A stretch of 45,943 bases of DNA from positions 1-45,943 of the forward strand of contig JAJDDP010000197.1 of assembly GCA_029260235.1 (NCBI GenBank). Reading direction: 5' to 3'. Shown in pieces: positions 7,280 through 15,010 of the stretch. The translations under genes were made by a program, and so were the position numbers. The notes beneath the pieces were generated by a model that searched no databases, was not told the DNA's origin, and was given only the letters and a program-made list of their open reading frames with translations. Position 1 is the first letter of the stretch, and each line of letters begins with the position of its first letter. The stretch is from Phycisphaerae bacterium (lineage in GTDB: Bacteria > Planctomycetota > Phycisphaerae > UBA1845).

Positions 7280-9400
7280 TCAAGCATTGGCATTCGCGGA
7301 TACGCATGCCGTCTTGGCCGCCCGCGTGCCGGCTATGAGTAAGAGCGCCGCCAAGGTCACCATGCCCCATTGCGAAACGGTCGGTACGGTACAGCTTTGC
7401 TCTGGCTCGTTGCACTGGCTGCACGCGTTGAGGGTTAGGCCGCTGTAGGGCACGCCCGCGCAGGAGGCACAGCCGTCTTGAACTGGGGGCTCGATCAAGG
7501 TGTCCAAGTATCTCTGCTCGAGTCCTGCATCGAAATGCGTGTCGTACACCGAGTGGTCGCAAGTGACCGGCGAGTTGACTACCGAGATATCGTTCATGCT
7601 CAGCACGATGTTGGCCGGATCCATGTTGAAGTAAAGGAACGGCTCCACGCCGGCGTTGGGCAGGAGCAGCACATTGCTGCTTACCGTATTGACGCCTGCT
7701 ATGTGAAATTTCATGGGCGACTTGGCGATCGAGTGGAATGCGTTCTGCTTGATTTTGATCGAAGCAGATCCTTCATCGATGAAAACTCCGACGCTCGAGG
7801 CGGCGCCGACATTGGGCGGTATGGAGTGCATCAAGTTGCCATCAATGACCGTGCCGGGTTGCAAGCCAACGGTGTAGATCGCCCCGCCGTCAGACAAGGT
7901 CAGCATTACGTCGTGAATGTGGTTCTTGGTGATCGAATTCCCAAAGCAGGGCGTCGGCGTTTCGTCGAACTTGTTGCCCACCGAAATGCCCGTCTGTGGC
8001 AAGAAGCGCAACAGGTTGTGATCTATCAACGTGTCGTTGGCCAAGCCTACCCAAAGGCCGACGCAGCCCAAGAAGACCTTCCCGCACTCTTCGACGAGAT
8101 TGTTCTCGAAGATATTGCCCGACGCAGCCTGGTCCGGCCTGACCACCCACCACAATCCGCCGGGAATATTGCGGAAGCGGTCCTCGCCAATGAGTGCTCC
8201 ATTCCCAGCGATGTCGGTGAAGACGTTTCCGATGACAGAACACTGCGAAGCAGCCCGTCCAAACATCAACCCCCAACCGCCGACCCGCGAGACTCGCCCA
8301 TTGACGAAACTGCAGTTCTCGACTTGCTCGAAGGTAACAGCCGAAGGGAACTCATACGGAACGGACGTATCCCGCCACTCGTAGAACCCGGCCTGAAACT
8401 CTGCGAATCCGCCGTTGGGCAGCTGCCATTCACAGTGCTCGAAGGAGATGCCGTCGAAGTGAACGTTGGTCACTGATTGTTCGGTTGCTGGATTCACGTC
8501 ATCTCCAAAATCACCGCGAACGACCAGCAGCTCGTCGATCAGCGGGGCGATGGATTCGATCGATGCGATTTGTTCACCGGGCATCGGCCTGTAGGTCAGG
8601 CGGCCTGTGGCTGTGTCGAGGTGCCATTCGCCGGGGGCATCCAACAGGGCGAGGTCGTTCTCCACGAAGTACCTGGGATGCTCCTCAAAGAAAGTGATCG
8701 CAAAGATGAACACAGCCGCACCAATCGGTTCAGCCGTGGTCAAGATGTTCTGGGCGTGATCCACCTGATCGATGCGGACCCGGGAGATGGACCAATCGTG
8801 TAGGAACACCAACTCCGCACCAGCCAGGTTCGTCGATAGCGGTAAGTCGCCTTCGTAGAGTTCGATGGCAGTCCGTTGATCAGGCTCAGCAAAGGAGACT
8901 CTGTTAAACCCGCTATTTGGATGTCGTGCCCGGGGGCGACGCTGCCCATCGACAAACAACTCCCGGAAAGGCCACGCCCCGCCCACCGCTTCGGGAATAT
9001 CGACAGTCCAGGTTCCATCGGGCTGGGCGGTCCAACCGCTGATGGCCCGACCTCCACTGACGACCGGGCGTTCGTTGGGGTAGGCTGCGTAGGTGATCGA
9101 ATGGGCAGCGGTGCCCGAATCAAGAGGGCTTAGAATGATGGGATCGGTGATACGGTAGGTTCCGTCCCGGACGAGCACGGTGACCGGCGCCGTCAATCCG
9201 GCTGCGATCAGAGTTCGCACGGCGCCGCGTGCCCGGGTCAGGGTCGCAAAAGGCTTGTCGAAGGACCCCGGGTCAGCGTCATCTCCCCACGGGGCGACGT
9301 AGAAGTCTGCCGGCTCTGGCGGCCCCGCTAGTGATGGTGGGGGGGCTGATGTGCAGGTGAATAGAATCAGCGCGCATATGCACTGGGCGTGGATTGTCAT
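7280..9400 (-). CDS. Secreted right-handed parallel beta-helix protein with IPTL-CTERM-like tail
   Basis: The 706-residue protein starts with a signal peptide (MTIHAQCICALILFTCTSA...SLAG). It continues with 'DFYVAPWGDDADPGSFDKPFATLTRA', the usual opening of DUF1565/polysaccharide-lyase-like beta-helix proteins. A long parallel beta-helix region follows with Asn-rich turns (GNVFTDIAGNGA, ENNLVEECGKV, KNHIHDVMLT, DGNLMHSI). The C-terminus has 'CTVPTVSQWG' followed by a hydrophobic segment and a short basic tail, which fits the IPTL-CTERM sorting signal (PTxSxWG + TM + Arg/Lys). The substrate is unknown; the fold is typical of carbohydrate-active enzymes and surface proteins. No catalytic residues could be assigned by eye. 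Confidence 0.85.
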   Translation of the reverse strand: MTIHAQCICALILFTCTSAPPPSLAGPPEPADFYVAPWGDDADPGSFDKPFATLTRARGAVRTLIAAGLTAPVTVLVRDGTYRITDPIILSPLDSGTAAHSITYAAYPNERPVVSGGRAISGWTAQPDGTWTVDIPEAVGGAWPFRELFVDGQRRPRARHPNSGFNRVSFAEPDQRTAIELYEGDLPLSTNLAGAELVFLHDWSISRVRIDQVDHAQNILTTAEPIGAAVFIFAITFFEEHPRYFVENDLALLDAPGEWHLDTATGRLTYRPMPGEQIASIESIAPLIDELLVVRGDFGDDVNPATEQSVTNVHFDGISFEHCEWQLPNGGFAEFQAGFYEWRDTSVPYEFPSAVTFEQVENCSFVNGRVSRVGGWGLMFGRAASQCSVIGNVFTDIAGNGALIGEDRFRNIPGGLWWVVRPDQAASGNIFENNLVEECGKVFLGCVGLWVGLANDTLIDHNLLRFLPQTGISVGNKFDETPTPCFGNSITKNHIHDVMLTLSDGGAIYTVGLQPGTVIDGNLMHSIPPNVGAASSVGVFIDEGSASIKIKQNAFHSIAKSPMKFHIAGVNTVSSNVLLLPNAGVEPFLYFNMDPANIVLSMNDISVVNSPVTCDHSVYDTHFDAGLEQRYLDTLIEPPVQDGCASCAGVPYSGLTLNACSQCNEPEQSCTVPTVSQWGMVTLAALLLIAGTRAAKTACVSANANA

Positions 9401-9675
9401 AGCGCAGGTTCCCCTCCTTCGCTCGATACCCTAATAATATGATCCTACAGAACGCGCCTACTCGATTCAACCAAAAAATGCCTCCTCAGCTGCTCCTCGC
9501 CGACTCTTGGGCGGTATAGGACGCCTTAGGGCACGATTGGGGGCCCCGGCCCCCGGGCCAGCCGCCGAGGTCCGGTGGACCAGAGATTCTCGGGGCTGTA
9601 TAACCAGCGACCTGACTTGGGGGAGTGCAGAACACCCATGAATCCTGGTCTCAAGCGAACGAGGACAACTGGCTG

Positions 9676-10089
9676 ATGAGCGAATCGAACGACATACCCC
9701 TGAAACCCGCCAGGGTGTTGCTAGTTGAGGATAATCCGCAGAATCTCGAGCTGCTTGAGGTCTACATGGAGGAGTTGGAGCCTGAAGTGACGGTGGCTAC
9801 CGCGGCCAATGGCGTCGAAGCCCTCGACCGCGTCGCCCAAGAGAAGCCCGACCTGATCCTGCTGGACATCATGATGCCCAAGATGTCGGGATTTGAAGTT
9901 TGCCGCCACCTCAAGAGCAATCCCGAGACGCGCGACGTGCTCATCGTCATGATCACCGCCCTCAACGAAACCGGCGATGTAGAACGGGCCACCGAATCCG
10001 GGGCTGACGACTACCTGACCAAGCCGGTCGAGCGAAAGACGGTAGTCTCGCTGGTCCGCTCCATGCTCCTAGCCCGACAATCGGGTTGA
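9676..10089 (+). CDS. Single-domain response regulator (CheY-like receiver)
   Basis: The 137-residue protein is essentially one receiver domain. It has the acidic pair Glu18-Asp19 (LLVEDN), the phospho-acceptor Asp64 (ILLDIMMPKMSG), Thr94 (VMITAL) and the conserved Lys116 (DDYLTKPVE). No output domain follows, so it probably signals by protein-protein interaction. A GTG start at 9625 would add 17 residues; the ATG at 9676 is preferred because the receiver fold begins shortly after it. It stands just upstream of two bactofilin genes on the same strand, but 350 bp separate them, so co-transcription is uncertain. No partner kinase is in the window. Confidence 0.85.
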   Translation: MSESNDIPLKPARVLLVEDNPQNLELLEVYMEELEPEVTVATAANGVEALDRVAQEKPDLILLDIMMPKMSGFEVCRHLKSNPETRDVLIVMITALNETGDVERATESGADDYLTKPVERKTVVSLVRSMLLARQSG

Positions 10090-10439
10090 TCCGACAACTA
10101 GCGACGAACGGCTGATCGAATGCACCGGCCACGTTCAAGAACTCACAGGCCTGAACGCGCAGATCCAGAATCAGGCCCCTTGAGTTGAAGCTACCCATCT
10201 CGTTGGCCAACCAGCAGTTGCGCCCGGCCGCGCCCATCGAGCTCGACCACCGGCGACCTCCAACCGCTGCAGCTACGCGCAGATTGTCTCCCTGCATCTC
10301 CTATTGAAGTTTCTAGATCGATTCGCCACTCGCCAGGAAGTCTGATCCTGCTATACTCCAGGCGGCGCTGAAGCATCTAGGCGGGGAGCAAATGCGGGTT
10401 TCCCGCAAATAATGGATCCATCTTGAAAGGAGTCCCGTT
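10090..10439. other. Intergenic stretch without a supported gene
   Basis: The region between the response regulator and the first bactofilin holds a short open frame (about 10105-10182) encoding a helix-like string (ERLIECTGHVQELTGLNAQ). It has no start codon and would need a frameshift to join the response regulator, so it is not called. An AAAGGAG ribosome binding site for the bactofilin lies at the right end. Confidence 0.4.
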
Positions 10440-10877
10440 ATGACTGAACCGAAGGGAGACTTCGCGACCGTGCTCGGTCCCGACGCCCACTTCAAGGGCG
10501 AATTGAGCTTTGAAAAGGGCGTGCGACTGCTGGGGCAATTCGAGGGCGAAATCTCGTCCAAGGGTGAGTTCGTGGTGGCCGAAGGCGCAAGCCTGAAAGG
10601 CGAGGTTCAGGCTGGCAACATCCAGCTCGATGGCGAAGTCGAGGGGAACCTCCGGGCCACCGGCAAGATCCAACTAAGTGCATCCGCCCGACTAAAGGGC
10701 GACCTGCATACCAATCGCCTAGAGGTTGCCGACGGTGCGACCTTCGTGGGCCATTGTGTCGTTGGCAGCAATGGGCAAAGTAACGGCAAGAATGGGGGCG
10801 TTGCGGCGCCGGCAACACCGATCGACGCAGCCAAGGGCAAAGGCCCCAACCCGGGTCAACCCGTCGGGAAGAAGTAG
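10440..10877 (+). CDS. Bactofilin (polymer-forming cytoskeletal protein)
   Basis: The 145-residue protein carries the bactofilin (DUF583) core at about residues 10-110. It is made of short beta-helix turns with the typical pattern 'AHFKGELSFEKGVRLLGQFEGEI', 'VVAEGASLKGEVQAGNIQLDGEVEGNLRATGKIQLSASARLKGDL'. A Gly/Pro/Lys-rich flexible tail follows. Bactofilins polymerise without nucleotides into filaments at the membrane and shape cells or localise proteins. The start is set by AAAGGAG with a 7-nt spacer. The next gene is a second bactofilin-like protein on the same strand, 126 bp away, suggesting a pair that may co-assemble. Confidence 0.9.
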   Translation: MTEPKGDFATVLGPDAHFKGELSFEKGVRLLGQFEGEISSKGEFVVAEGASLKGEVQAGNIQLDGEVEGNLRATGKIQLSASARLKGDLHTNRLEVADGATFVGHCVVGSNGQSNGKNGGVAAPATPIDAAKGKGPNPGQPVGKK

Positions 10878-11003
10878 TCCATAAGCAGCACCCAAGCCGA
10901 CGATGGGCGAGCCCGCCGCAGGGCTTTTACCTTCTAAGAGTTCATCGGCGTCGTCGGAGGATTGGGCTGTTTCTTGATCCCCCGCCTTCAGAGTTTTCTT
11001 GGT

Positions 11004-11441
11004 ATGAAGCGTGTGCTCTGCACCCATTGTGTCGGCGAAATCGAGGTAGCCAACAAGGCTATGTCCATCTTTTGCCCGCACTGCAAGAAGCGGTTGATCT
11101 TGGAGAGCTACAAGGTCAAGACCTACAAAGCCGTTCGGGAATTCGCCACCTGCGGCGATATCGTCGTCGAGCGCAAGGGAAATGTAGCAGCCCAGGTCAT
11201 GGCCCAGAATCTACTGGTCAAGGGGCGCATCAAAGGCAGCGTGCAAGCCCGTGACTTGATCGAGATCGCCAAGACAGGGGAGGTCAGCGGCGACATCGTC
11301 GCACCACGATTGATCGTCAAGGATGGCGCTATGCTCAGAGGTTTCTGCCGGATCGAGCCAATCCAACCAATTGCAAAAACTCCGCCAAAACCAATAACGG
11401 CAAAGACCACCAAGCGGGCCAAGTCAGCCACTTCAAGCTGA
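11004..11441 (+). CDS. Bactofilin-like protein with N-terminal zinc ribbon
   Basis: The 145-residue protein begins with a four-cysteine zinc ribbon (Cys6, Cys9, Cys24, Cys27; CTHC...CPHC), followed by a bactofilin-type beta-helix (GDIVVERKGNVAAQVMAQNLLVKGRIKGSVQARDLIEIAKTGEVSGDIVAPRLIVKDGAMLRG in outline) and a basic tail (PPKPITAKTTKRAK). The ribbon may bind nucleic acid or another protein and link the filament to it; that is inference. A TTG start at 10962 would add 14 residues and has a nearby GGAGG with almost no spacer, so the start is uncertain. It follows the canonical bactofilin gene. Confidence 0.8.
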   Translation: MKRVLCTHCVGEIEVANKAMSIFCPHCKKRLILESYKVKTYKAVREFATCGDIVVERKGNVAAQVMAQNLLVKGRIKGSVQARDLIEIAKTGEVSGDIVAPRLIVKDGAMLRGFCRIEPIQPIAKTPPKPITAKTTKRAKSATSS

Positions 11442-11562
11442 TTCGCGACTGAATCAGATTGAATCATCGGGTAGGCATAGCCCTCTTGCCTTGGCGTGGT
11501 TAGCATGCTTCGACCAATTGTAATCTCGCGGATGACTAGGAAATTGTAACGGAGCAGTTCTC

Positions 11563-12687
11563 ATGGGCAATCGGTATGTCGTGTTGGGGTTGGGTCGCCA
11601 GGGCTTGGCCGCTGTTTATGATTTGGCCAAGAACTGCGATGCAGATCGCGTCCTGGCCTTCGACCCAGATGCGAAGCAGTGCGAAGCGGCGGGCCAGCGG
11701 CTGGATGCCTTGCTTGGCGCGAGCGAAAAGATCCAGATCCAGGATTCAGCGAAACTCGATTGGGCAAGCCTCAGGGGGCAGGCGGACGTGGTGCTGAGTT
11801 GCGCTCCGTACCGATTCAACCCGGAGATCACCGAGAATTGCCTCGGCGTGGATTTGCCCGTTTGCGACCTTGGCGGCAACCCGGAGGTCGTCTCCCGGCA
11901 AGAAGAGTTGGCTAAGGGCAAATCTATTCCGGTGGTTCCCGAGTGCGGTCTAGCCCCTGGGATGGCCAACATCGCCGCCGTGCACCTAGCTAAGCACTTC
12001 GGGGCAGACTCAATACGCATCCGCTGCGGCGGCTTGCCGGCTGACCTGCCTGATCCTGCAACCAATCCGCTAGGCTACAAACTTGTTTTCGATCCACAAG
12101 GACTGATCAGCGAGTACAGCGGCGTCTGCCCAGCAATCGAGGACGGGAAGATCGTATACGAACAAGCTTGTGGCTTGGCTGAACGATTCGATGACGCCCA
12201 CGAGTGCTTCGCCACGTCCAACAATTCGCTGCCCATCGTCGAGTATCTTTGCGCGTGCGGTGTGAAATCGTTCAACTACAAAACGGTCCGCTACAACGGT
12301 CACCTAGCCTGCGTTCAAGGTTGGAGGAGTTTGGGGTTCTTGCAAGGCAATGCCGAGCGCGATCTGCAACTCAGAGAGCTGCTCCTCGCCAACGAAGTGC
12401 TTCGATATGATCGGGCAAGTGATCGGGACCGCGTATTGCTTTCGATCACCGGATGCAAGGCGAGCGATGCCCTCCAACAATCATGGGAGTACCGCATCGA
12501 CGTAACCGCCGACGAAGCCACCGGGTTCTCAGCCATGGAGCTGACCACAAGCTGGGGCGGAACAACCGTCGCCCACCACATAGCCTCAGGACGCGGCGCG
12601 CCCGACGGCTTCGCAACGCCCGAGCGATTCGTCGATGGAGCGTGGTTCCTCGACGAGGTGGATCGCCGGTTGAACCAATTATCCTAA
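11563..12687 (+). CDS. Saccharopine dehydrogenase-like NAD(P)-dependent oxidoreductase
   Basis: The 374-residue protein starts with a Rossmann nucleotide-binding motif (VVLGLGRQG, residues 6-14) and has the family's 'ADVVLSCAPYRFN', 'DLGGNPEV' and 'VVPECGLAPGMANI' signatures, which are typical of saccharopine dehydrogenase/lysine 6-dehydrogenase-like proteins. Members act on amino-acid substrates such as saccharopine, lysine or carboxynorspermidine; the substrate here cannot be set from sequence alone. GGAG with an 8-nt spacer supports the start. The downstream glycosyltransferase gene is 88 bp away with its own ribosome binding site. Confidence 0.8.
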   Translation: MGNRYVVLGLGRQGLAAVYDLAKNCDADRVLAFDPDAKQCEAAGQRLDALLGASEKIQIQDSAKLDWASLRGQADVVLSCAPYRFNPEITENCLGVDLPVCDLGGNPEVVSRQEELAKGKSIPVVPECGLAPGMANIAAVHLAKHFGADSIRIRCGGLPADLPDPATNPLGYKLVFDPQGLISEYSGVCPAIEDGKIVYEQACGLAERFDDAHECFATSNNSLPIVEYLCACGVKSFNYKTVRYNGHLACVQGWRSLGFLQGNAERDLQLRELLLANEVLRYDRASDRDRVLLSITGCKASDALQQSWEYRIDVTADEATGFSAMELTTSWGGTTVAHHIASGRGAPDGFATPERFVDGAWFLDEVDRRLNQLS

Positions 12688-12775
12688 GAAGGGCCTGTAG
12701 CACTTTGCCAAATTGTGCCTGTCTGTTCGGGGCAGGCCCAAGTGACGCCTGAGATGCAAACTGGAGATGCGCTGG

Positions 12776-14365
12776 ATGGAGAATGCCCGCACGGACATAC
12801 ACGGTGCTTCAGCGCCTTCGATGCGCGTTCGCGCAGGCATGTTCATCGCGTGCGCCGCCCTGGCGGGGCCTAGCCTATTTGTCGCCCTGCTGGCGCTGGG
12901 GCTTGCCAAGGCTGTGGCAGGTGCCGGGACAGCTGCTCTCCTGTTTCTCGTTGCGATTCTAATGCGAAGCATGCTTCCCAGCACTCTCTCCCGTTCCAGC
13001 AACAGCCAGCGAGTGCTATTGGTCCTCTTCCTCGTGCTATCCGGCGCTGCTGCTTATCGACTCGGGCACATGAGCGTCTACATGCTTGACGCTACCAATA
13101 AGGACTTCGTTTTCAACCCGATGGGCCGAGAGCTACCCGACGAGGTCATGAACAAGCCGTTCTTCCTCAAGCACAACTGCTTCACTTGCTACATCGTCGC
13201 CGCTCACTTAGCCGGCGAGGGCTGCGAGAACATCTACTCGCAAGATTTCTACCGCGATGCCAAAACTCCGACGCCGATCCACCAAACCATCGGCGACGTA
13301 CTCAACATCGACCGGTACCAATACCCGCCACCGTTCCTGGTATTGCCCAAAGCCCTCATGATGCTTGGACACGATTTCTTTCAACTAAGGACATTCTGGT
13401 TCGCTATCAATATCGTCATGTTTTGTATCACCGCCATCGCCTACGCAAACTGGCTTGGCGGGCCGAGGTTCAGCGCCCATTGGCTTCCGCTGCCGATGGT
13501 CCTGCTAGCCACCACCACCCTGAGCGCGATCGAAATCGGCAACGTCCATTTTCTGATCATCACCCTGTCGCTGCTCAGCATGCTCCTGCTCGAACAAGGC
13601 AGGTATGTGAGCGGGGGAGCCGTCCTAGGCTATTGCGCCGCTGGAAAGATCTTCCCTGGCGTACTACTAGCCTATCTCGTATTCGCCCGGCGTTGGAAGG
13701 CAGCAGCTGCGACGGGGTTAGCCATGATCGGCTATGTGCTGATCACCTTGGCCATCTTTGGGACCAAGCCCTTCAGCGCGTTCGTCGAATCTCAGCTGCC
13801 AAGGCTTGCCAGTGGCGAAGCCTTCTCCTTCGCCTTCGAGGTCCTCCGCCCGCTAGCGCTCAATCTCTCGGTGATGGGCATACCGCACCGGCTGAGTAAA
13901 CTAGGCCTACTAGGCGGACTCGATCCAGCCGCAACCGCCAAGATCATGATTTGGGTATTCACGCTGATCCTGCTCGCGTTAGTAGCGGCCGCAGGTACGC
14001 GGTCAGCCAAAACCAGCGGATCCGCCGAAGCCGGCGAACCATCCCCCGCGAACCGTCGTCACCTAGTCCTCATCTGGTTCGCTCTGCTAACCCTAGGCCA
14101 AATGCGAAGCCCGTTCCTGCCCTGGGGTTACGGCAACGTGATCAACCTCTGGCTAATCTCCACCCTGTTAGCCATGACCGGTGGTTCGATCATCCGCATC
14201 CTGCCGCTAGTAGTCCTGTGGGCAGTCTGCCAATTCGCCATCCCGCTACCCTTCGGCCCACCGACCGTCATGTTTGATCTCGCCTATGTGCTCGTGGTAG
14301 TCGTGGCCATGCTCGTGCTCTGCATCACGCTGACGCTGCGCAGGTCGCCAATCCTGGACAGTTGA
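12776..14365 (+). CDS. GT87-like polytopic membrane glycosyltransferase (DUF2029 type)
   Basis: The 529-residue protein is highly hydrophobic, with about ten membrane segments, the first two at roughly residues 20-50 and 70-85. After the second segment lies a ~100-residue extracytoplasmic loop with 'YQYPPPFLVLPKAL', similar to the YPP motif after the first loop in GT87/GT-C enzymes such as polyprenyl-phosphate-mannose-dependent mannosyltransferases. It probably transfers a sugar from a polyprenyl-phosphate donor at the outer face of the membrane. The GGAG ribosome binding site fits ATG 12776 (spacer 9) better than 12767. The acceptor is unknown. Confidence 0.7.
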   Translation: MENARTDIHGASAPSMRVRAGMFIACAALAGPSLFVALLALGLAKAVAGAGTAALLFLVAILMRSMLPSTLSRSSNSQRVLLVLFLVLSGAAAYRLGHMSVYMLDATNKDFVFNPMGRELPDEVMNKPFFLKHNCFTCYIVAAHLAGEGCENIYSQDFYRDAKTPTPIHQTIGDVLNIDRYQYPPPFLVLPKALMMLGHDFFQLRTFWFAINIVMFCITAIAYANWLGGPRFSAHWLPLPMVLLATTTLSAIEIGNVHFLIITLSLLSMLLLEQGRYVSGGAVLGYCAAGKIFPGVLLAYLVFARRWKAAAATGLAMIGYVLITLAIFGTKPFSAFVESQLPRLASGEAFSFAFEVLRPLALNLSVMGIPHRLSKLGLLGGLDPAATAKIMIWVFTLILLALVAAAGTRSAKTSGSAEAGEPSPANRRHLVLIWFALLTLGQMRSPFLPWGYGNVINLWLISTLLAMTGGSIIRILPLVVLWAVCQFAIPLPFGPPTVMFDLAYVLVVVVAMLVLCITLTLRRSPILDS

Positions 14366-14490
14366 CTCGCGGCGGCGGACGCGATCTGGCCTCACTTGAC
14401 GCATGTCAAACCATCGCGTACTGCTCTGGTCATGCGTTCGGCAAACGGGCGTCCCGGGTTGGTAGAGCCAAGGCTAACAAGGAGAATCGC

Positions 14491-14991
14491 ATGCAGCGAC
14501 TGGGCACATCGGCTTTGATCGTGTTAGGGCTACTTACCTCGGGCTGTGCGTCGGCTAAGTATGCCCAAGAGATGAAGGGCACGCAGGCACCTGACTTTGA
14601 ATTGGCTTCGCTCGATGGCGGCAAAGTTAAATTAAGCGATTACCGAGGCAAGCCAGTCCTGCTTGCCTTCTGGGCCTATGGCTGATCTCCCTGTCGTGCG
14701 GAGGCTCCGCACTTGAGCAAGATCGCCGAAGACTACAAGTCCAAGGGTCTCGTCGTATTGGCCGTCAACGCCTGGAACGAAGAGAAAGGCACCATTGCCA
14801 AGTTCGCGGCTGAGAAGGGCCTAAAGCAGCGCATTCTCTTGAACGGCCAGAAGGCTTCCTTGAAATTCAAAGTCAATTCCTTGCCGACAACGCTGTGGAT
14901 TGGGCGCGACGGCATGATCAAGGATGCGGAAATCGGATTCGACTCGGAAGACTCTTTGCGAAAGAAAACCGAAGCGATTATTTCGGAATAG
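14491..14991 (+). CDS. TlpA-like thioredoxin-fold lipoprotein with in-frame TGA: predicted selenoprotein (UxxC)
   Basis: ATG 14491 follows AAGGAG with a 7-nt spacer. The N-terminus is a lipoprotein signal (ALIVLGLLTSGC). The fold starts as in TlpA/ResA/peroxiredoxin-like proteins (QAPDFELASLDGGKVKLSDYRGKPVLLAFWAYG). The next codon is TGA (14683-14685), then SPCRAEAPHLSKIAEDY and a complete thioredoxin C-terminal half with cis-Pro-type 'NSLPTTLWIGRDG', ending at TAA 14991. Family members read 'FWATWCGPCRxExPxL' here, so TGA falls exactly on the first redox cysteine, giving Sec65-Ser-Pro-Cys68 if read through. A hairpin suited to a bacterial SECIS lies directly downstream (14696-14712). The alternative is a Cys-to-stop point mutation in a pseudogene; the intact second half and the hairpin argue against it. 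With Sec the protein is 166 residues, facing the periplasm, probably a thiol reductase or peroxidase-like redox protein. selA, selB, selC and selD are not in the window. Confidence 0.8.
14683..14712 (+). promoter_or_regulatory. Candidate bacterial SECIS element (Sec TGA plus hairpin)
   Basis: TGA at 14683-14685 is followed by a 10-nt spacer and then a perfect 7-bp stem, GTGCGGA (14696-14702) with TCCGCAC (14706-14712), around a GGC loop. The loop begins 17 nt after the TGA, and its first two bases are G. These values lie within the known bacterial SECIS model: small apical loop, G among its first two positions, and 16-37 nt from UGA to the loop. The hairpin is inside the reading frame, as expected for bacteria, where SelB binds it. 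Confidence 0.7.
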
Positions 14992-15010
14992 GCATGTTCG
15001 CATCGATGCG

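Noticed and set aside
10105..10182. Helix-like frame directly after the response regulator
   Set aside because: No start codon; needs a frameshift to extend the receiver protein; too short to support.
14713..14991. A separate 92-residue thioredoxin-like protein starting at TTG 14713
   Set aside because: It lacks a ribosome binding site and the beginning of the fold, and is exactly in frame with the upstream half across the TGA, so one read-through protein explains it better.
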